From Synchiropus splendidus (Eukaryota; Chordata; Actinopteri; Syngnathiformes; Callionymidae), in the NCBI RefSeq assembly GCF_027744825.2, contig NW_026527054.1, positions 1,054,001 through 1,118,000 of the forward strand: DNA of 64,000 bases, written 5' to 3'. This document shows, piece after piece, positions 22,694 through 33,540 of this stretch (the stretch's first letter is position 1; each line of letters opens with the position of its first letter). The notes beneath the pieces were generated by a model, which was not told the DNA's origin, ran no database searches, and was given only the letters and a program-made list of their open reading frames with translations. Made by a program: the position numbers and the translations under genes.

Positions 22694-23141
22694 AAAAACC
22701 CCGGTGAAGGCTGTAGGGATTAGTTCACTCCCAGCATGGCCTTACAGAAGACCAGAGAGAAAAGAACCAAATCAACGACCAGAGGGTCCAGCCATGGACG
22801 ACCACCTGCAAACTCCAGGGCGGAATTAGGTTCCTCACAGGAGGCCTAATGCGCCGAGCGCCAAGCAGAAATCTCTAAATGACCGGGTGACTCCTCACGG
22901 AGACCCGGTCAAAACCTTGGTGCCCAGCCGAAATGGCGGCCGCAAACACATTGAGTGTAGACGCCGCCCGGCCCTTGTCCAACAGCTCCTGCATGAAGGA
23001 CAAGATCTCCGCCACAGAGCAAGCAGACGGCGAAAGCTGTCTCGCTGCGCACCAGCTAGCAAACACCCGCCACTTGGAAGTGTAAAGTTTGTTAGTCGCT
23101 GGCGCTCTGCACCATCTGGATGACTGCGTCCGACAGCCCAA
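22690..23141 (-). pseudogene. DIRS tyrosine recombinase, N-terminal part only
   Basis: DIRS elements integrate with a tyrosine recombinase instead of a DDE integrase. The frame 23141-22875 has the SAM-like N-terminal core (LYTSKWRVFASWCAARQLSP, FMQELLDKGRAASTLNVFAAA). An in-frame TAG lies at about 22874, followed by the conserved FLLGARRIRPPVRNLIPPW. The catalytic C-terminal half with the R...HxxR...Y residues is absent: the sequence goes straight into the internal complementary region. The enzyme is therefore dead. Confidence 0.75.
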
Positions 23142-24929
23142 TGTCCAGCAGTCTCACCCTTTCAGCAACCAGACCTTGAGAGGTCGACCCAGGACAGGAC
23201 GGAACCAAAGCCGGCCCTGATCCTGCACCAGAAAACCGTGAGAGTCTGGAATCGTCCAGGGTGGACCCGCCACCAAGCTGACCAGGTCTGGAAACCACCT
23301 GGTGCCGGGACTGTCGGGGACCACCGTGATCACCGTCAACTTCTGCGTCCTCACACGAAGAAGGCACAGCATCAACAGTCTCAGTGGAGGAAACGCATAC
23401 AGAAGTCCCTGCGGCCACGTCGCGTGCGCCAGAGCATCCACCCCCAGGGTGGGGTTGTCCGACGCCCTGAAGGAGAACCACAGAGGGCCTTTGTAGTTCA
23501 TCCTTGATGCGAACAAGTCCGCGACCGGAGCCGCAAAGCGAGCCCAGACCGCCTCTGTCATGTGTGGCGCGAGACCCCACTCTTCCGCTGACACGCCTCC
23601 TCTGGACATTCTGTCTGTGTCCACGTTCAGCACACCTGGAACGTGACGCGCTCTCAGAGATAAAAGATGAGAGGCCGCCCACAGAAGAATGTAAGCTGCC
23701 ACTCTGTGCAAAGAGGGAGCTCTCACTCCCCCCTGGCGGTTGATGTAGGTAACCGTCCTTGGAGTTGTCTGACCTGACCATCACGTGATGACCTTCCAGA
23801 CGCGGCGCAAAGTGTTCCAGCACTTTCTCCATCGCTAACAACTCCAACAGGTTTATGTACAGCGTGGAGACGACTGCTGGAGGCCGAAAAGATCAGATCC
23901 AGATGAACTTGGGCCGGAAGGACCACAAACTTCGATCTGTCATGACTGGGTCGAGCCTGAGACGCGCGAACCAACGTTGAAGGCGTCTCATGTGCAAAAG
24001 ACCCAGTTTGACTACCGAGTGAGCCGCCGACATGAGACCTAATAAGGTCATCACCTCGCTCACTCTCAGTCTCTGGCACTTCTCGCCACAGTCACAGCAT
24101 GGAGAAGTCTCGACAACCTCTCGTCTGACAGCCGCGCTATCATGGACCGAGAGTCGAGAAGCAACCCCAGATACTGAGTGCAAGTGCTGGGCTGCAGCAC
24201 ACTCTTCTGGAGGTTGACCGCAAAGCCCAGACGTGTGATGTGCCGCAGCACCATCTCCGTGTGACGTCGTGCTTTGTTCTCCGAAGCCGCTAGAATGAGG
24301 CAGTCATCCAGATATGTCAGGATTCTTATTTCCACAGATCTGAGCGGCTCCAACGCAGCATCCACCACCTTCAAAGAAGAGCCGTGGAGTACCCGAAGGG
24401 CAGCTGGTCGAACTGGTAACAGTTGTCCCCCACTGTAAACCTCAGGTAGCGCCTGTGGCGCTGTAGGATGGGATCGTGGAAGTACGCATCCATCAGATCC
24501 ACGGAGGTCATCCAGTCCCCTGGCCTGACACACTCGAGCAGTTGCTTTATTGTCGGCATCCTGAACGAGCGCGAGGAGATGAAGGCATTCAGCCGTCGCA
24601 GATGCAGAATTGGTCTGAGACCTCCCGATCTCTTGGGGACCAGAAAGTACACAGAGTAGAACCCTCTCTCGCGGTCCTCCTGAGGCACCAGAGAGAGCTC
24701 GTTTCCGAAGGAGCGACTCCACCTCCTGCTCCAGACACAGACGCTCTGCTGGGGAGCGAGGAGACGTGAGACGGACTCCCATGAACTCGGGGGGACGGCG
24801 ACAGAACTGGAGTGCGTAGCCCCTGCTTAATGATCTGTTTAACCAAGGGGCGAGGGGGCCGCACAAATCCACCCACACAGAGTGAAAGTCTGTAAGGGGT
24901 TGAGCCAGAGACAGAAAATGCCCGCCCAC
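23092..24929 (-). pseudogene. DIRS reverse transcriptase and RNase H, frameshifted
   Basis: Read leftwards. Reverse transcriptase appears in two overlapping frames. One (24688-24371) has FLVPKRSGGLRPILHLRRLN and VDLMDAYFH (motif A); the other (to 24066) has ILTYLDDCLILAASENKARR (motif C, YLDD) and TQYLGLLLDS. An RNase H-type segment follows (24079-23092) with MELLAMEKVLEHFAPRLEGH and VMVRSDN (acidic residue). The frames change at least three times. No methyltransferase domain, sometimes present in DIRS elements, is recognised. Confidence 0.8.
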
Positions 24930-25350
24930 CTCATCTGGTATGTGCGGGGGGCACCCTCCGAAAGGGCCGGGTGCCGCCGTCCGGGTTCGCTGAAGACACC
25001 GTGGGTCGTGAATTTCGTCATCAGCATGGGAACCGGGAGATGTAGTCCACTGCTCGACACGGTGACGCTCGGTGCAGCCGCACTGGGTTCATTTGACTCA
25101 GACGAAGCAAAATGGCCTCCAGTGACGACACTCACCCAAGCGCTTGGAGAACATCGACGGGACCTCCCAGAGGCAGGCGGTGCAACATTGCTGCCAGAGA
25201 CGACAGCTTCAGAGGCCGCTGGGAAACTAAGTCCCTTAAGCCGGCCAGCACTCACCTGTGCGTTTGAAGAGTTCGAACCAGGCCGACTTGACACGGGCGG
25301 TGAACGATGGCCGGTGGCCGAGGAAGCTAGTGTTAGCCTAGCCTTTTTAG

Positions 25351-26357
25351 CTAGCGAACACGAACCTTGGCCGACGACTTCTGCGTCTCCATCAGCTCCA
25401 TGAGACCCGAGACGTTGCACGAGACGCGGCATCTTCTGAAAGGCCGCCGTAGAGGCCTGGATCCTCCGGAGCTCGTCCCCTGAAATGGATTCCTTCTCGA
25501 ACAACAGCCTGTCCATGGAAGCTGCCACGAAGGCCATGTCGTTCGCCAGGGTCCGAACGTGCATACCGCATGCATAAGCTCGGTCCAGGAAGGTGGCGGT
25601 AGTACGGTCTTTCTCCTCTGGGTGCCATTGCTTACCGCCAGTCCAGAGAGAAGAGTTGGGTGCCAGACAAAACCCAAGCGTGTCCCCCAGAGGTGGCAGC
25701 CCCCTGGTGGGATCGACGCCTTCCACAGTGAATACACGGCATATCCCCTAGGCGGCGCCATTGACGATCAAGGCGGTGTTTAGCCGAGTGGGCCCAAAGC
25801 CTGGTCATTTTAGGGACCGTGGCTGAGAGTCTGGATGCCTTCTTCACAACCTTTGCGTACAAAGGTACTGAGAAGTCCTCTTCTTCTGGTTCCGTCTGGA
25901 CAGGGAGGGACACTCCTAGTGTCTCCGCTGCCTCACGGAATAATTGGGGCATTTCGTCCATCGGGTACCTGCTCTGGCTAGGCCCCGCTGGAGTACTCTC
26001 GCCCTCATCCACCACCCCCAAGTCGTCGTCGTCGTTGGGCAAAATCTTGAGGTGGACCTCCTCCTCTTAAAAACGACACTCACCCTCCTCTGTAACGTCC
26101 GCCCAAACCATCTTCGCTGGAGGTGGTTTAGGAGCGGACTGAGGAGGCTGAGTAGCTGGAAGAGAGGCCGACTCCTGGTCGACTCCCTTCCAGCATGCTA
26201 GACCCGCCCGCCTGTGCCGCTCCTCTCCTGGAAGAGCCACGCAGGCGGGACACGAGTCCAGCAGTCTCAGGTGTTCAGGCCCCAAGCAGACGACGCAGGA
26301 GTCATGCTTGTCGGACTCACCGAGAGAATCAGCGCAGGACGAACAGGAACGCTCCAT
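25351..26357 (-). pseudogene. DIRS gag
   Basis: It starts at ATG 26357-26355 with a Cys-rich N-terminal region (CSSCADSL, SCVVCLGPEHLRLLDSCPAC) as in fish DIRS gags. Frames change at about 26060 and 25640. The later part carries FLDRAYACGMHVRTLANDMA and a low-complexity Ser/Pro tail that leads to the RT. The start follows the right inverted repeat by only about 26 bp, which fits gag being the first gene. Confidence 0.65.
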
Positions 26358-26382
26358 GTTAACCCGATGGTTGTAGTCACAG

Positions 26383-26552
26383 GCTGAGTTCCAAAAGGAT
26401 CAGAGTGGCGGGAGCAGGGGAGAGTAATACATGGTGGGTTTTGCCTTCCTGGGCGGAGAGCCAATCAATCGAAGTCTCAGGCCGAGGCCATTGCCTCGAT
26501 GTGGATTAACCAATAGCGAAGTCCGTTAGAGGGCGGAGCACATATGAAATAG
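26383..26552 (-). repeat. right inverted terminal repeat of the DIRS element
   Basis: Reverse complement of 22396-22569 with scattered mismatches, ending at CACATATGAAATAGAA, where the right direct repeat begins. Confidence 0.8.
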
Positions 26553-26714
26553 AACTACATTATTTTCCGACAGGAGATCAAAATGGTCGTGCACGGCAGA
26601 CAGTTTGCGTTTCCCTTGGAGCTGCCCCGTAGATCCACAAAGACAATCACATAGAACTGTGAGATTCGACTGTTTCAGCAGTTACATCCTGTTGACAGGT
26701 GCGCTTCCTTAGAA
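26552..26714 (+). repeat. direct repeat right of the DIRS element
   Basis: Same-orientation copy of 22216-22380 (CTACATTATTTTCCGACAGG through GCGCTTCCTTAGAAA). Confidence 0.8.
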
Positions 26715-26719
26715 ACACA

Positions 26720-26930
26720 GTTCCGAGTCGGCACAGTCACGTGACGGTCTCAGATCTGTGAGCTCGGCACACGCGCCGACGCATCGCTGTCTCAGGACCC
26801 GTCACTTCCCATTGCCGCTGGTTGTGTTGCACAGTGCTGCTCTACTCACAAAGCGAGTGTAAGTGAAGAGTTTTGATGAACAGTACTACTTGCTGAAGCA
26901 GCGTTTCATTATATCTCACTGAGGGGTAAG
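26720..26930 (+). promoter_or_regulatory. kif18a: candidate CpG-rich promoter and 5' UTR exon of kif18a
   Basis: A GC/CpG-rich island in otherwise AT-rich sequence, with a CACGTGAC E-box-like site (26738-26746) and two strong donor-like sequences, GTAAGTGAAG at about 26859 and GGGTAAGTT at about 26923. It is the nearest promoter-like sequence upstream of the first kif18a coding exon in the same orientation. Assignment as a non-coding first exon is inference; no transcript data were available. Confidence 0.4.
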
Positions 26931-27385
26931 TTATGACATCAAATGACTAAACGAAGATCAGAACACGACGCACCCGGTAGCCGTTAGCAGCTCACGCTAG
27001 TTAACCTTAGCTCCAGTCGTTACCAGGCTCTATATACAGCGCTAAACTGCAAAACACTCAGTTCAGAGAAGACTTTTAAATGATTTGATCTTGAATTTAA
27101 GCCGTGTCAGCATCAACAAAGAAAATCCACTTGATTTGAAACGTGATTTGCATCGCCTGTTTTCGGTCAGTAACAAGTGTTCACGACCTGGTCCAGTCAT
27201 CAGATGGTACATTAGGGATGGTCCGATTTTAATTTCGGAACACAATAACGCCTTGAAATAGCGCCTTGTGATTATGGAGATGTTTCTGCATCAGTCGTTG
27301 AAGCATCTCGGTTGGACTGACTTCTGTGAGTGAGCGAATTTACTTTGACATACTTTTATACAGCAATAATTTTGTTATATGTTGA
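26931..27385 (+). other. candidate kif18a intron 1, left part
   Basis: AT-rich, no genes. It continues beyond the LTR-element insertion at 31593-31790, so the two halves together would be one intron. Confidence 0.35.
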
Positions 27386-27695
27386 TGTTACAGGTCCCAG
27401 GACGGTCAACCGTAGCAAATACTGCGTGCAGACGAAAGAAGACAACACAATATCAACAGGTGTCTCGTCTGGAGTCCAAGTGGCGTCTGATGAAACGTGT
27501 TCCCAGAGCTCTGTTACACTTTGTGTCCCCCTCGCAACTCCGACCCCAGACAATAGTTCCGCCTCACCTCACATCAGTAATAAAAAAAAAAAAACACTCA
27601 CAAAACTCCAAAAGAACACTAAACAGCCAAATGATCAACATTAATAACATATAACATTTTTGGCTAATTGTGGTCATCCATTTAGGGGTGCCACA
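27386..27695 (-). mobile_element. 3' LTR (310 bp) of the gag-integrase element
   Basis: On the minus strand it begins TGTGGCACC (27695) and ends CCTGTAACA (27386). It pairs with 31283-31592, which has the same length and only scattered differences. The target duplication TTGA is at 27382-27385. Confidence 0.85.
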
Positions 27696-28013
27696 CACGC
27701 CCCAACAACAAAAGTGAAATATCTAAACTTCAGGGAAACACTGGACTCAACACAAGACACAAACTACAATAACTGTATTTTAGGCATCCCTTAACTCAGC
27801 AAAGGGACTATGGAAAGTAAGAATAGAGTGTATGTGGTGTGTAAGGGAATGATGTATGGTATGACAGTGGGAATCTGGGATCACAGTATGGGCTGAGATG
27901 AGCACTAACAGCATTTACAGAGGGGTAAGGCTGATACATCGGTGTGCCAAGCGAGGGATTAGGTGAATGTCTCAGCCGGCCTTTTCTCTCTAGTGGACCT
28001 TCGCAGTGAGTTG
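27696..28013 (-). other. 3' non-coding segment of the LTR element
   Basis: Sequence between the end of the integrase frame and the 3' LTR. It has an 80-codon minus open frame (28050-27808) rich in Pro, Ser and Tyr with no recognised domain, which could be the frameshifted end of pol. Confidence 0.35.
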
Positions 28014-29264
28014 TCAGTTGTCTAAAGTACCACCACTTTCTTGTGGGCATGACACTTCTAACTCCTTTCCAACCACATTCCCAATGTTTTCCCCTTCCAA
28101 CTCGTTTTGACCATTGCCTCGCCCAACATTTTCATCAAACTCCATTTGCTCAGACTCTCCAAGATCTAACTCTGACTGTATTTCAACTGGTAATAGTCTC
28201 GCTTTCGGAGCATCTGGATTGAAATAGGATTGTCTGGCTTGGTGTTGTACCCCTACAGCGGCTCCTAAACTTGGACAGGATCTTTCCTCCACTTGGCCTA
28301 TCCTGCCTGCTTGATGTCGCTGTTGATTCAATCCATTTGAAGTCTGGAATAACACAGGGGTTATAGAAGTAGGTACACTTATTGACCTCTTTAACCAATA
28401 TCCCCTTGGTCTCTCATCATTTGACTCAGATGTGTCAGCGTTATCCACTTGCGTTATGACAGAGTCTGTTTCTCTGTCACCATGTTTTCGCTTGTGATGT
28501 CTTTGCTGTGTCGGTGGCTGAACTGCAATTGGAAGATCATTCACTAGTAAAAGCAAGTTCCTGTGCAGCGTCTTGGTTTTTCCTGAGGCATTATTCTCTG
28601 GTTGTATCACATATACTGGGTTATCTGTCAGTTTTCTCTTCACCATATAAATTGTCTTTTCCCAATAAGAGCGCAGTTTTCCAGGCCCTCCACGTTCTCC
28701 GACATTCTTAACTAAAACTCTGTCACCTGGTTTTAGTACAACCCCTCTCATTTTCTGATCATAATAGGACTTTCCCTTAGCACTCGAAGCAAAACTGTTT
28801 TTGCTAGCAATATGGTATGCTTCAGTCATTCTTCTCTTCCATTTTTCAACATACCCGTTTTGAGTCTCATTTTCTGTCTTTTCTGATAATTGAAACAATA
28901 GATCCAAATGATATAAGAGAAAATGTGGAGAGTAACCTGTGGCTTCGTGGCGCGTACAGTTATATGCATGTACTACCTTTGCAAGGTGTTCTTTCCATGA
29001 TTCTTTCTCTTTGTCTGTCAATGTACGAAGCATCTGAATAAGCGTTCGGTTCAATCGCTCAGCAGGGTTCCCTTGTGGGTGGTAGGGAGATGTTCGGGAA
29101 TGTCCCACTCCAGTCAGCTGTCCCAGGGTCCTAAACAGCTCGTTTTCAAACTCCTGCCCCTGATCATGATGGAGTTTGTTAGGGAATCCAAAATGGGGAA
29201 TTTTTGTATATCCTTTCCGCTGCAGTGCGACCAGCCTTATTTTTCGTCGGGTACGCTTGTGCAA
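28014..29264 (-). pseudogene. LTR-element integrase, catalytic core and C-terminal domain
   Basis: DDE integrase that would insert the cDNA. The frame holds [18 protein letters not shown] (second catalytic Asp) and RTSPYHPQGNPAERLNRTLI (catalytic Glu in PAERLNRT). Next are HAYNCTRHEATGYSPHFLLY and a C-terminal domain with LKPGDRVLVKNVGERGGPGKLRSYW followed by VYVIQPE. A long hydrophilic tail runs to the stop. The first catalytic Asp lies in the adjoining frame upstream (29655-29179), separated by one frameshift near 29210. Confidence 0.85.
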
Positions 29265-29655
29265 ATCTTGTGAAATGATCGACTATGACTAATATGTACT
29301 CATAACCCCCCTTGCTCTTCTCAAGGTGTAGGTAATCTATATAAATTAGTTCCAATGGTGAGTTGCTCATGGGGGCACGTATATGGGTCAACACAGCTTT
29401 TCTTTGAATCAGTTTAGCAACTGCTCTGCGCTTGGCACAAATTGACATGTCAGGCTGTTCATAGCTTTTGGTTTGCTTCTCAACAAAGGAGTCAGTTAGC
29501 GGAGGAGGTGATTGACATCCTGGTTGATGGTGATCCGTCTGGGGCATTCCTTGACTTCCGATCACTGGTTCCCCTGTTGCAGTGTCCGGCTCTCGTTTCC
29601 CTGGTTCTTTTGCCTTTTGAGACAACCAACGGCTCTGTGACCCTCCTCTCCACAC
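29179..29655 (-). pseudogene. LTR-element integrase, N-terminal part
   Basis: Contains [15 protein letters not shown], the last part of the zinc-binding domain. It continues as [20 protein letters not shown] (first catalytic Asp in YIDYL) and [20 protein letters not shown]. The frame upstream of 29480 is out-of-phase gag sequence. No protease, reverse transcriptase or RNase H is encoded between the gag zinc knuckle (about 29710) and this integrase. Confidence 0.8.
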
Positions 29656-29825
29656 ACAAAGCAGTGATTACAGTCCCGTCTGTTACGTTCACGACATGTC
29701 TGGCAGTCGACCTCTCTCTCTCTCTCTCTCTCTCTGGCGTTGTTCTGGGGTTGGCGATTCACAGTGGTCGGCTGGGATAATGCTTGTGGTTGTTGAGACT
29801 TTACCAGGTTCGTCAGTTCTTCCAC
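29562..29825 (-). pseudogene. LTR-element gag C-terminus with zinc knuckle
   Basis: Carries [16 protein letters not shown], a CCHC nucleic-acid-binding knuckle, preceded by CQTCRERNRRDC. A (CT)n run at 29716-29737 encodes the Arg-Glu repeat just before it. It overlaps the integrase-containing frame in a different phase. Confidence 0.75.
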
Positions 29826-29841
29826 CTTAGCCGTTAGCTCT

Positions 29842-31122
29842 TTAACAGGATGTGGTTTTGTTTTGACTTCTTGTCAGCTTGGCTGTGTTACTGCGAGAAG
29901 ACCCTATTCTCCTCTGTCGTTCACTTTCTTCACTGGTGATCTGTGTTACTAGGCGCAAAATTGCCTCATCACTGACATCACAGTTTGTCAGGAGGGGTTT
30001 CAACTCAGAATGTAGGCTGCTGTGTTTCGCTCCTAGACCCTGATAAACCGTGTGTAGGAACACATCCTGAACTGTGGCAGCGGTGTATTTAATGCCTGCA
30101 TCTGACAACTTGGACGTAAATAAGACCCTCTGTTTCAACCCAATGACTCTATAGAGAAATTGTTGAGGCGCTTCACCATCTTCTTGTTTAGCACACATTA
30201 ACTCTTGAAATAATTCAGTACTGTTTTCCTCCCTCAGGTGTGCTTGCAGGAACCCCTTCAGCTCCACTACAGTCAAGTCATCCTTATCAATAAGCATGTC
30301 TTTGAAAATCCCTGGTTTCACTATTCGCAGTACCCCGCGAACGTTTCTCTGTATCAGAAAACCCTTCTTTTACTCCTTCCTCAATCTGTTTACAAATGTT
30401 ATTGTAACTAATATCAGAGGAATGGTCTCCAAATTGACCACCTTGAATCTTGAACTCTTTTCTTTGAAAGTATGCCATGTCTCGAAGGGAGAAGCTTCCC
30501 TCACACCCTGGTTGAGGAGCAGATGGGGTTTGTGGCCCATTAAAGCCAGGCTCACAAGTCTGTGCTGATGACATAATAGTCTCTCTCAACCTCTGTCCCA
30601 GTTGCTCATAATTATTTATCATGTTCACCAACTCGTACCATCAGGCACACCCACTGTGACAGGACTAGCTCCGGCAACACCACTGTGAATGCTGGACATG
30701 GTCAAGCTAGTTGGTATAGTATTGTCTGAAGCCAGCATCATATGAGATTCCTTCGCATTTACATTTACAATAACATTTCCTTGGTTCTGAGTAAGAGTCA
30801 CACAAGATGTCTCAGAATCATTCCTTCCACTCTTAAGGGCATCAATAGTATCATTGAGTATCAACAATTTGACCATCCCGCTATCTTCTAAGTCAAGTAA
30901 TTGCTTACTGTGCAAATATGAACTGATGAAGTCCAAACACCCTTCATGATCAGTCGACGAGAGTTCGGGTTGGTCCTGTCCCACCTCCGTACTGACGTCC
31001 TTGGCAATATGGAACAGCTCCTGTGCCGAGAGGGTGAGAAGACTTTTCCCAGTGTCCCACAATAGGCTCTTCCTCTCGTTCTGCGACATCATAGCAACTC
31101 TTCCACTCTTGAAATGGGTCAC
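29842..31122 (-). pseudogene. LTR-element gag, N-terminal and capsid part
   Basis: The frame from 31122 (contains MSQNERKSLLWDTGKSLLTL) runs to 30625. Coding then continues in the frames 30631-30287 and 30321-29842. The last has the capsid-type segment LREENSTELFQELMCAKQE, APQQFLYRVIGLKQRV and LLTNCDVSDEAILRLVTQIT. At least two frameshifts and a stop near 29842 break it. The subclade of this gypsy-like element is not identified. Confidence 0.7.
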
Positions 31123-31259
31123 AGCTTCAGCAATGACAACTCAACAGCCCACAACAGCTCACCGCTCCAACCACAGCAATTTTCTGGCAGTGTCTTGTCT
31201 TGCTCCCAGGTATGATGAATGGATCCGCAATACCGCCTCTGGTTAGGAGATGGCGCTAG

Positions 31260-31277
31260 ATTCCGGACGAGCCCCCA
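31260..31277 (-). promoter_or_regulatory. primer-binding site, tRNA-Pro type
   Basis: TGGGGGCTCGTCCGGAAT on the minus strand, five bases after the 5' LTR end. It is nearly identical to the 18-base proline-tRNA primer site known from several retroelements and retroviruses. It confirms the orientation and the 5' LTR. Confidence 0.75.
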
Positions 31278-31282
31278 AGATT

Positions 31283-31592
31283 TGTTACGGGTCCCAGGAC
31301 GGTCAACCGTCGCAAATACTGTGTGCAGATGAAAGAAGACAACACGATATAAACAGGTGTCTCGTATGGAGTCCAAGTAGCGTCTGATGAAACGTGTTCC
31401 CAGAGCGCAGTAACACTTTTTGTCCCCCTCGCAACTCCGACCCCAGATAATAGTTCCGTTTCACCGTCTTATATCAGTAATTAAAAAAAAAAACACTCGC
31501 AAAACTCCAAGAGAACACAATAGCCAAATGATCAACATAAATAACATATTACATTTTTGGCAGATTGTGGTCATCCATTTAGGGATGCCACA
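31283..31592 (-). mobile_element. 5' LTR (310 bp) of the gag-integrase element
   Basis: Begins TGTGGCATCC at 31592 and ends GACCCGTAACA at 31283. The target duplication TTGA follows at 31593-31596, matching 27382-27385. Both LTRs are full length, so the insertion is structurally complete even though its coding region is not. Confidence 0.85.
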
Positions 31593-31790
31593 TTGACGGG
31601 ATACATTGTACGACTGAACAATTTATATCCCACTAGTACGCATTATTGTTAATTATGGGGGTATTGTGAGTTGTATTTGTTGGCAATATAGGAATATTGC
31701 AGTTGCATAACATTTTGTGAAAAAAGAAATGATCGTGAATACTTTCCAGATCTTTCATTCATCATCATCATAGTTTTTTTGGAATTGCAG

Positions 31791-32108
31791 TTATGAACAT
31801 GATGGCAGCTGACGTGTGTAGCCACGTCAAGGTGGTGGTACGAGTAAGGCCTGCCACTGAAAATGAGAAACGCCGGAACGTGATCCAGGTCGTCGATAAC
31901 CACATGCTCGTATTTGACCCCAAAGAAGAGTACCAGTCATGCTTTGGCACACAAAGAGTCCGAAACAGGAATATTAACAAGAGGGCTAACAAAGACCTCA
32001 AGTTTGTTTTTGACAATATTTTTGATGAGTACTCGACACAACAAGATCATTTTGAGAATACTGCCAAAGGTGTTCTAGATGGTGTGATGAACGGCTTCAA
32101 CTGCACAG
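31791..32108 (+). CDS. kif18a: kif18a first coding exon (N-terminus of kinesin-8 motor)
   Basis: KIF18A is a plus-end-directed, microtubule-depolymerising kinesin that dampens chromosome movements at metaphase. The exon follows an acceptor (TTTGGAATTGCAG) and opens with ATG at 31793. It encodes about 105 residues: SHVKVVVRVRPATENEKRRN (motor strand 1), VVDNHMLVFDPKEE, then NKDLKFVFDNIFDEYSTQQD and the end of the exon at NGFNCT. It stops at a good donor (CACAG|GTAGTT) one base into a codon, where the known family has its exon boundary before the P-loop exon. The frame has no damage. The P-loop exon (GATGAGKT) is not found downstream on this strand, and tail exons of the same gene lie on the other strand 2 kb away. 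Confidence 0.88.
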
Positions 32109-33100
32109 GTAGTTAAATGACTCTTAGTCAACCGTGGTACTCTGATGGATTTTGTCTTCCATTGACATATAGCTTTAAGTATATGTTGATACATATTCAT
32201 TGTGGAAGATTTTTTTAGTAATTTCAAAATAGGTTAAATATCTTCGTTTATCATATGAATCCAGCTGTGCATTAAATGGTTTTAAAACACAAATACACTG
32301 TGCTGTTTCCATGAGAGCTGCTCATCTATACTGAAATTTCACCTCTGACCCTCGATCTGATCTCTTTCCATGAATTGTCAAGGACAAGTTAGCATCCATT
32401 TCAATAGAAAACACCATTGGATTTTTTTTATTTTCAACATTTATTTTAAGTAATATATTATATGTATAATCTTAATACATTATGATAGCGGAAATGGGAT
32501 TGAATAAGTATAACGCTGGTTAATAGCCGACCATTCTGACTGAAAAGTTTCAGTTGGAATTTTTCTTCAAACTAACAAGTGAAACATCAGTTTCTTACTC
32601 GATATCAGGAAACGATGGCTCGCGAGCCGGATGTGGCTCTTTTGACAACCGCATCCAACTTATAAATGGGAATAGCACGAGGTGTCATCACTCTAAAGCT
32701 CAGTGAGAACTTCCTATGATGTTGTTTTTCTTGAAAAAATCTCCAGGGTAGAATATCCTGGAATAAAAGGCCAAGTTGTGTTGTCAAGGAAGGCGGCCCT
32801 AGGCAAGGCCCTATTTCAGGGTTTCTTGGACATTTAAGTTTTCTAGGCGTGTTTGGGACGTTTAGGATGAGGAGAGTGACGCCACGTGAAGACATGCTGT
32901 TGTCTGGCGTGCTCGGCAGTAAGTCGAGCGGAAGTAACATCACGCCATACCTCTGGGCGACGGAGTGCTGTTGCTACATGACCTTTTCTTTGCTTTGCCA
33001 TTTGCACCTATGGACAGTGGATTAGCAAAACAAAAACACAACACCAAAATGTCCAAATAAGTGCACAGTCACTGCAGGGCAAATTCTCGTGGTCCATGAG
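32109..33100. other. intronic or intergenic; no motor exon found
   Basis: AT-rich sequence without any segment resembling the kinesin P-loop or switch regions on either strand. From about 32600 to 32950 it contains GGCTCGCGAGCC and GTGGCTCTTTTGAC motifs that resemble the ends of hAT-family non-autonomous elements, and a minus open frame (32943-32605) of unknown nature. Confidence 0.35.
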
Positions 33101-33144
33101 ACGAGAAAAAGATAGGAGCGGTGCCAGATCCATGACACTCCCAC

Positions 33145-33353
33145 CTCCTCTACTGTCATCCAAGTTCCTTGGTCTGTCACATGTCATGTCAGCATCCCGT
33201 TCCTCCCACTGGTCGGCGCCAGCCACCTCTGTCATGTGCAGGACCATTTTCTTCAGCTCCTGGTGCTCCAGCTCCTCCACTGCTCTCAGGGACCCGGCAT
33301 CATGCTCTGATGTGAATCGCTGAGTGTAAGTATGCAGCAAGATGTTGACCATT
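33145..33353 (-). pseudogene. kif18a: kif18a-like tail exon (minus strand)
   Basis: After an acceptor (CCCCACCAG) the minus strand encodes MVNILLHTYTQRFTSEHD, then EELEHQELKKMVLHM and TEVAGADQWEE. These resemble in order the KIF18A coiled-coil segment that ends in a VWADQ-type motif. A donor-like GGAG|GTGGGAGT is at about 33145. Together with the other three minus exons it is collinear with the KIF18A tail. Whether it is expressed is unknown. Confidence 0.55.
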
Positions 33354-33383
33354 CTGGTGGGGCAAAGGGCGGTTCGTTGAATC

Positions 33384-33396
<13 letters not shown>

Positions 33397-33444
<48 letters not shown>
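33397..33444. repeat. (CA)n microsatellite
   Basis: About 48 bp of CA dinucleotides, lying in the intron between two kif18a-like minus-strand exons. Confidence 0.95.
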
Positions 33445-33446
<2 letters not shown>

Positions 33447-33483
33447 CCGCACAGCAGAATGTGAAATCCTCAAGGCAACACAC

Positions 33484-33540
33484 TTTTGCTTGCGCTTGTT
33501 CTCCTGGTCCTGCAGCGTGGTGGGTCGGATCGTGGATGGG
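33484..33540 (-). pseudogene. kif18a: kif18a-like tail exon fragment (minus strand)
   Basis: Encodes LQDQENKRKQ. A GTGTGT donor-like site follows at about 33483, in a phase that joins the next exon in frame. The exon start is unclear: an acceptor-like GCTGCAG at 33511 would make it only 26 nt. About 90 residues expected between this and the preceding exon are not found. Confidence 0.4.

Noticed and set aside
33008..33145. Minus open frame running through the CA repeat and past the kif18a-like exon
   Set aside because: The His/Cys/Val stretch is translated (CA)n sequence and the downstream part lacks similarity; only the segment 33145-33353 looks like an exon.
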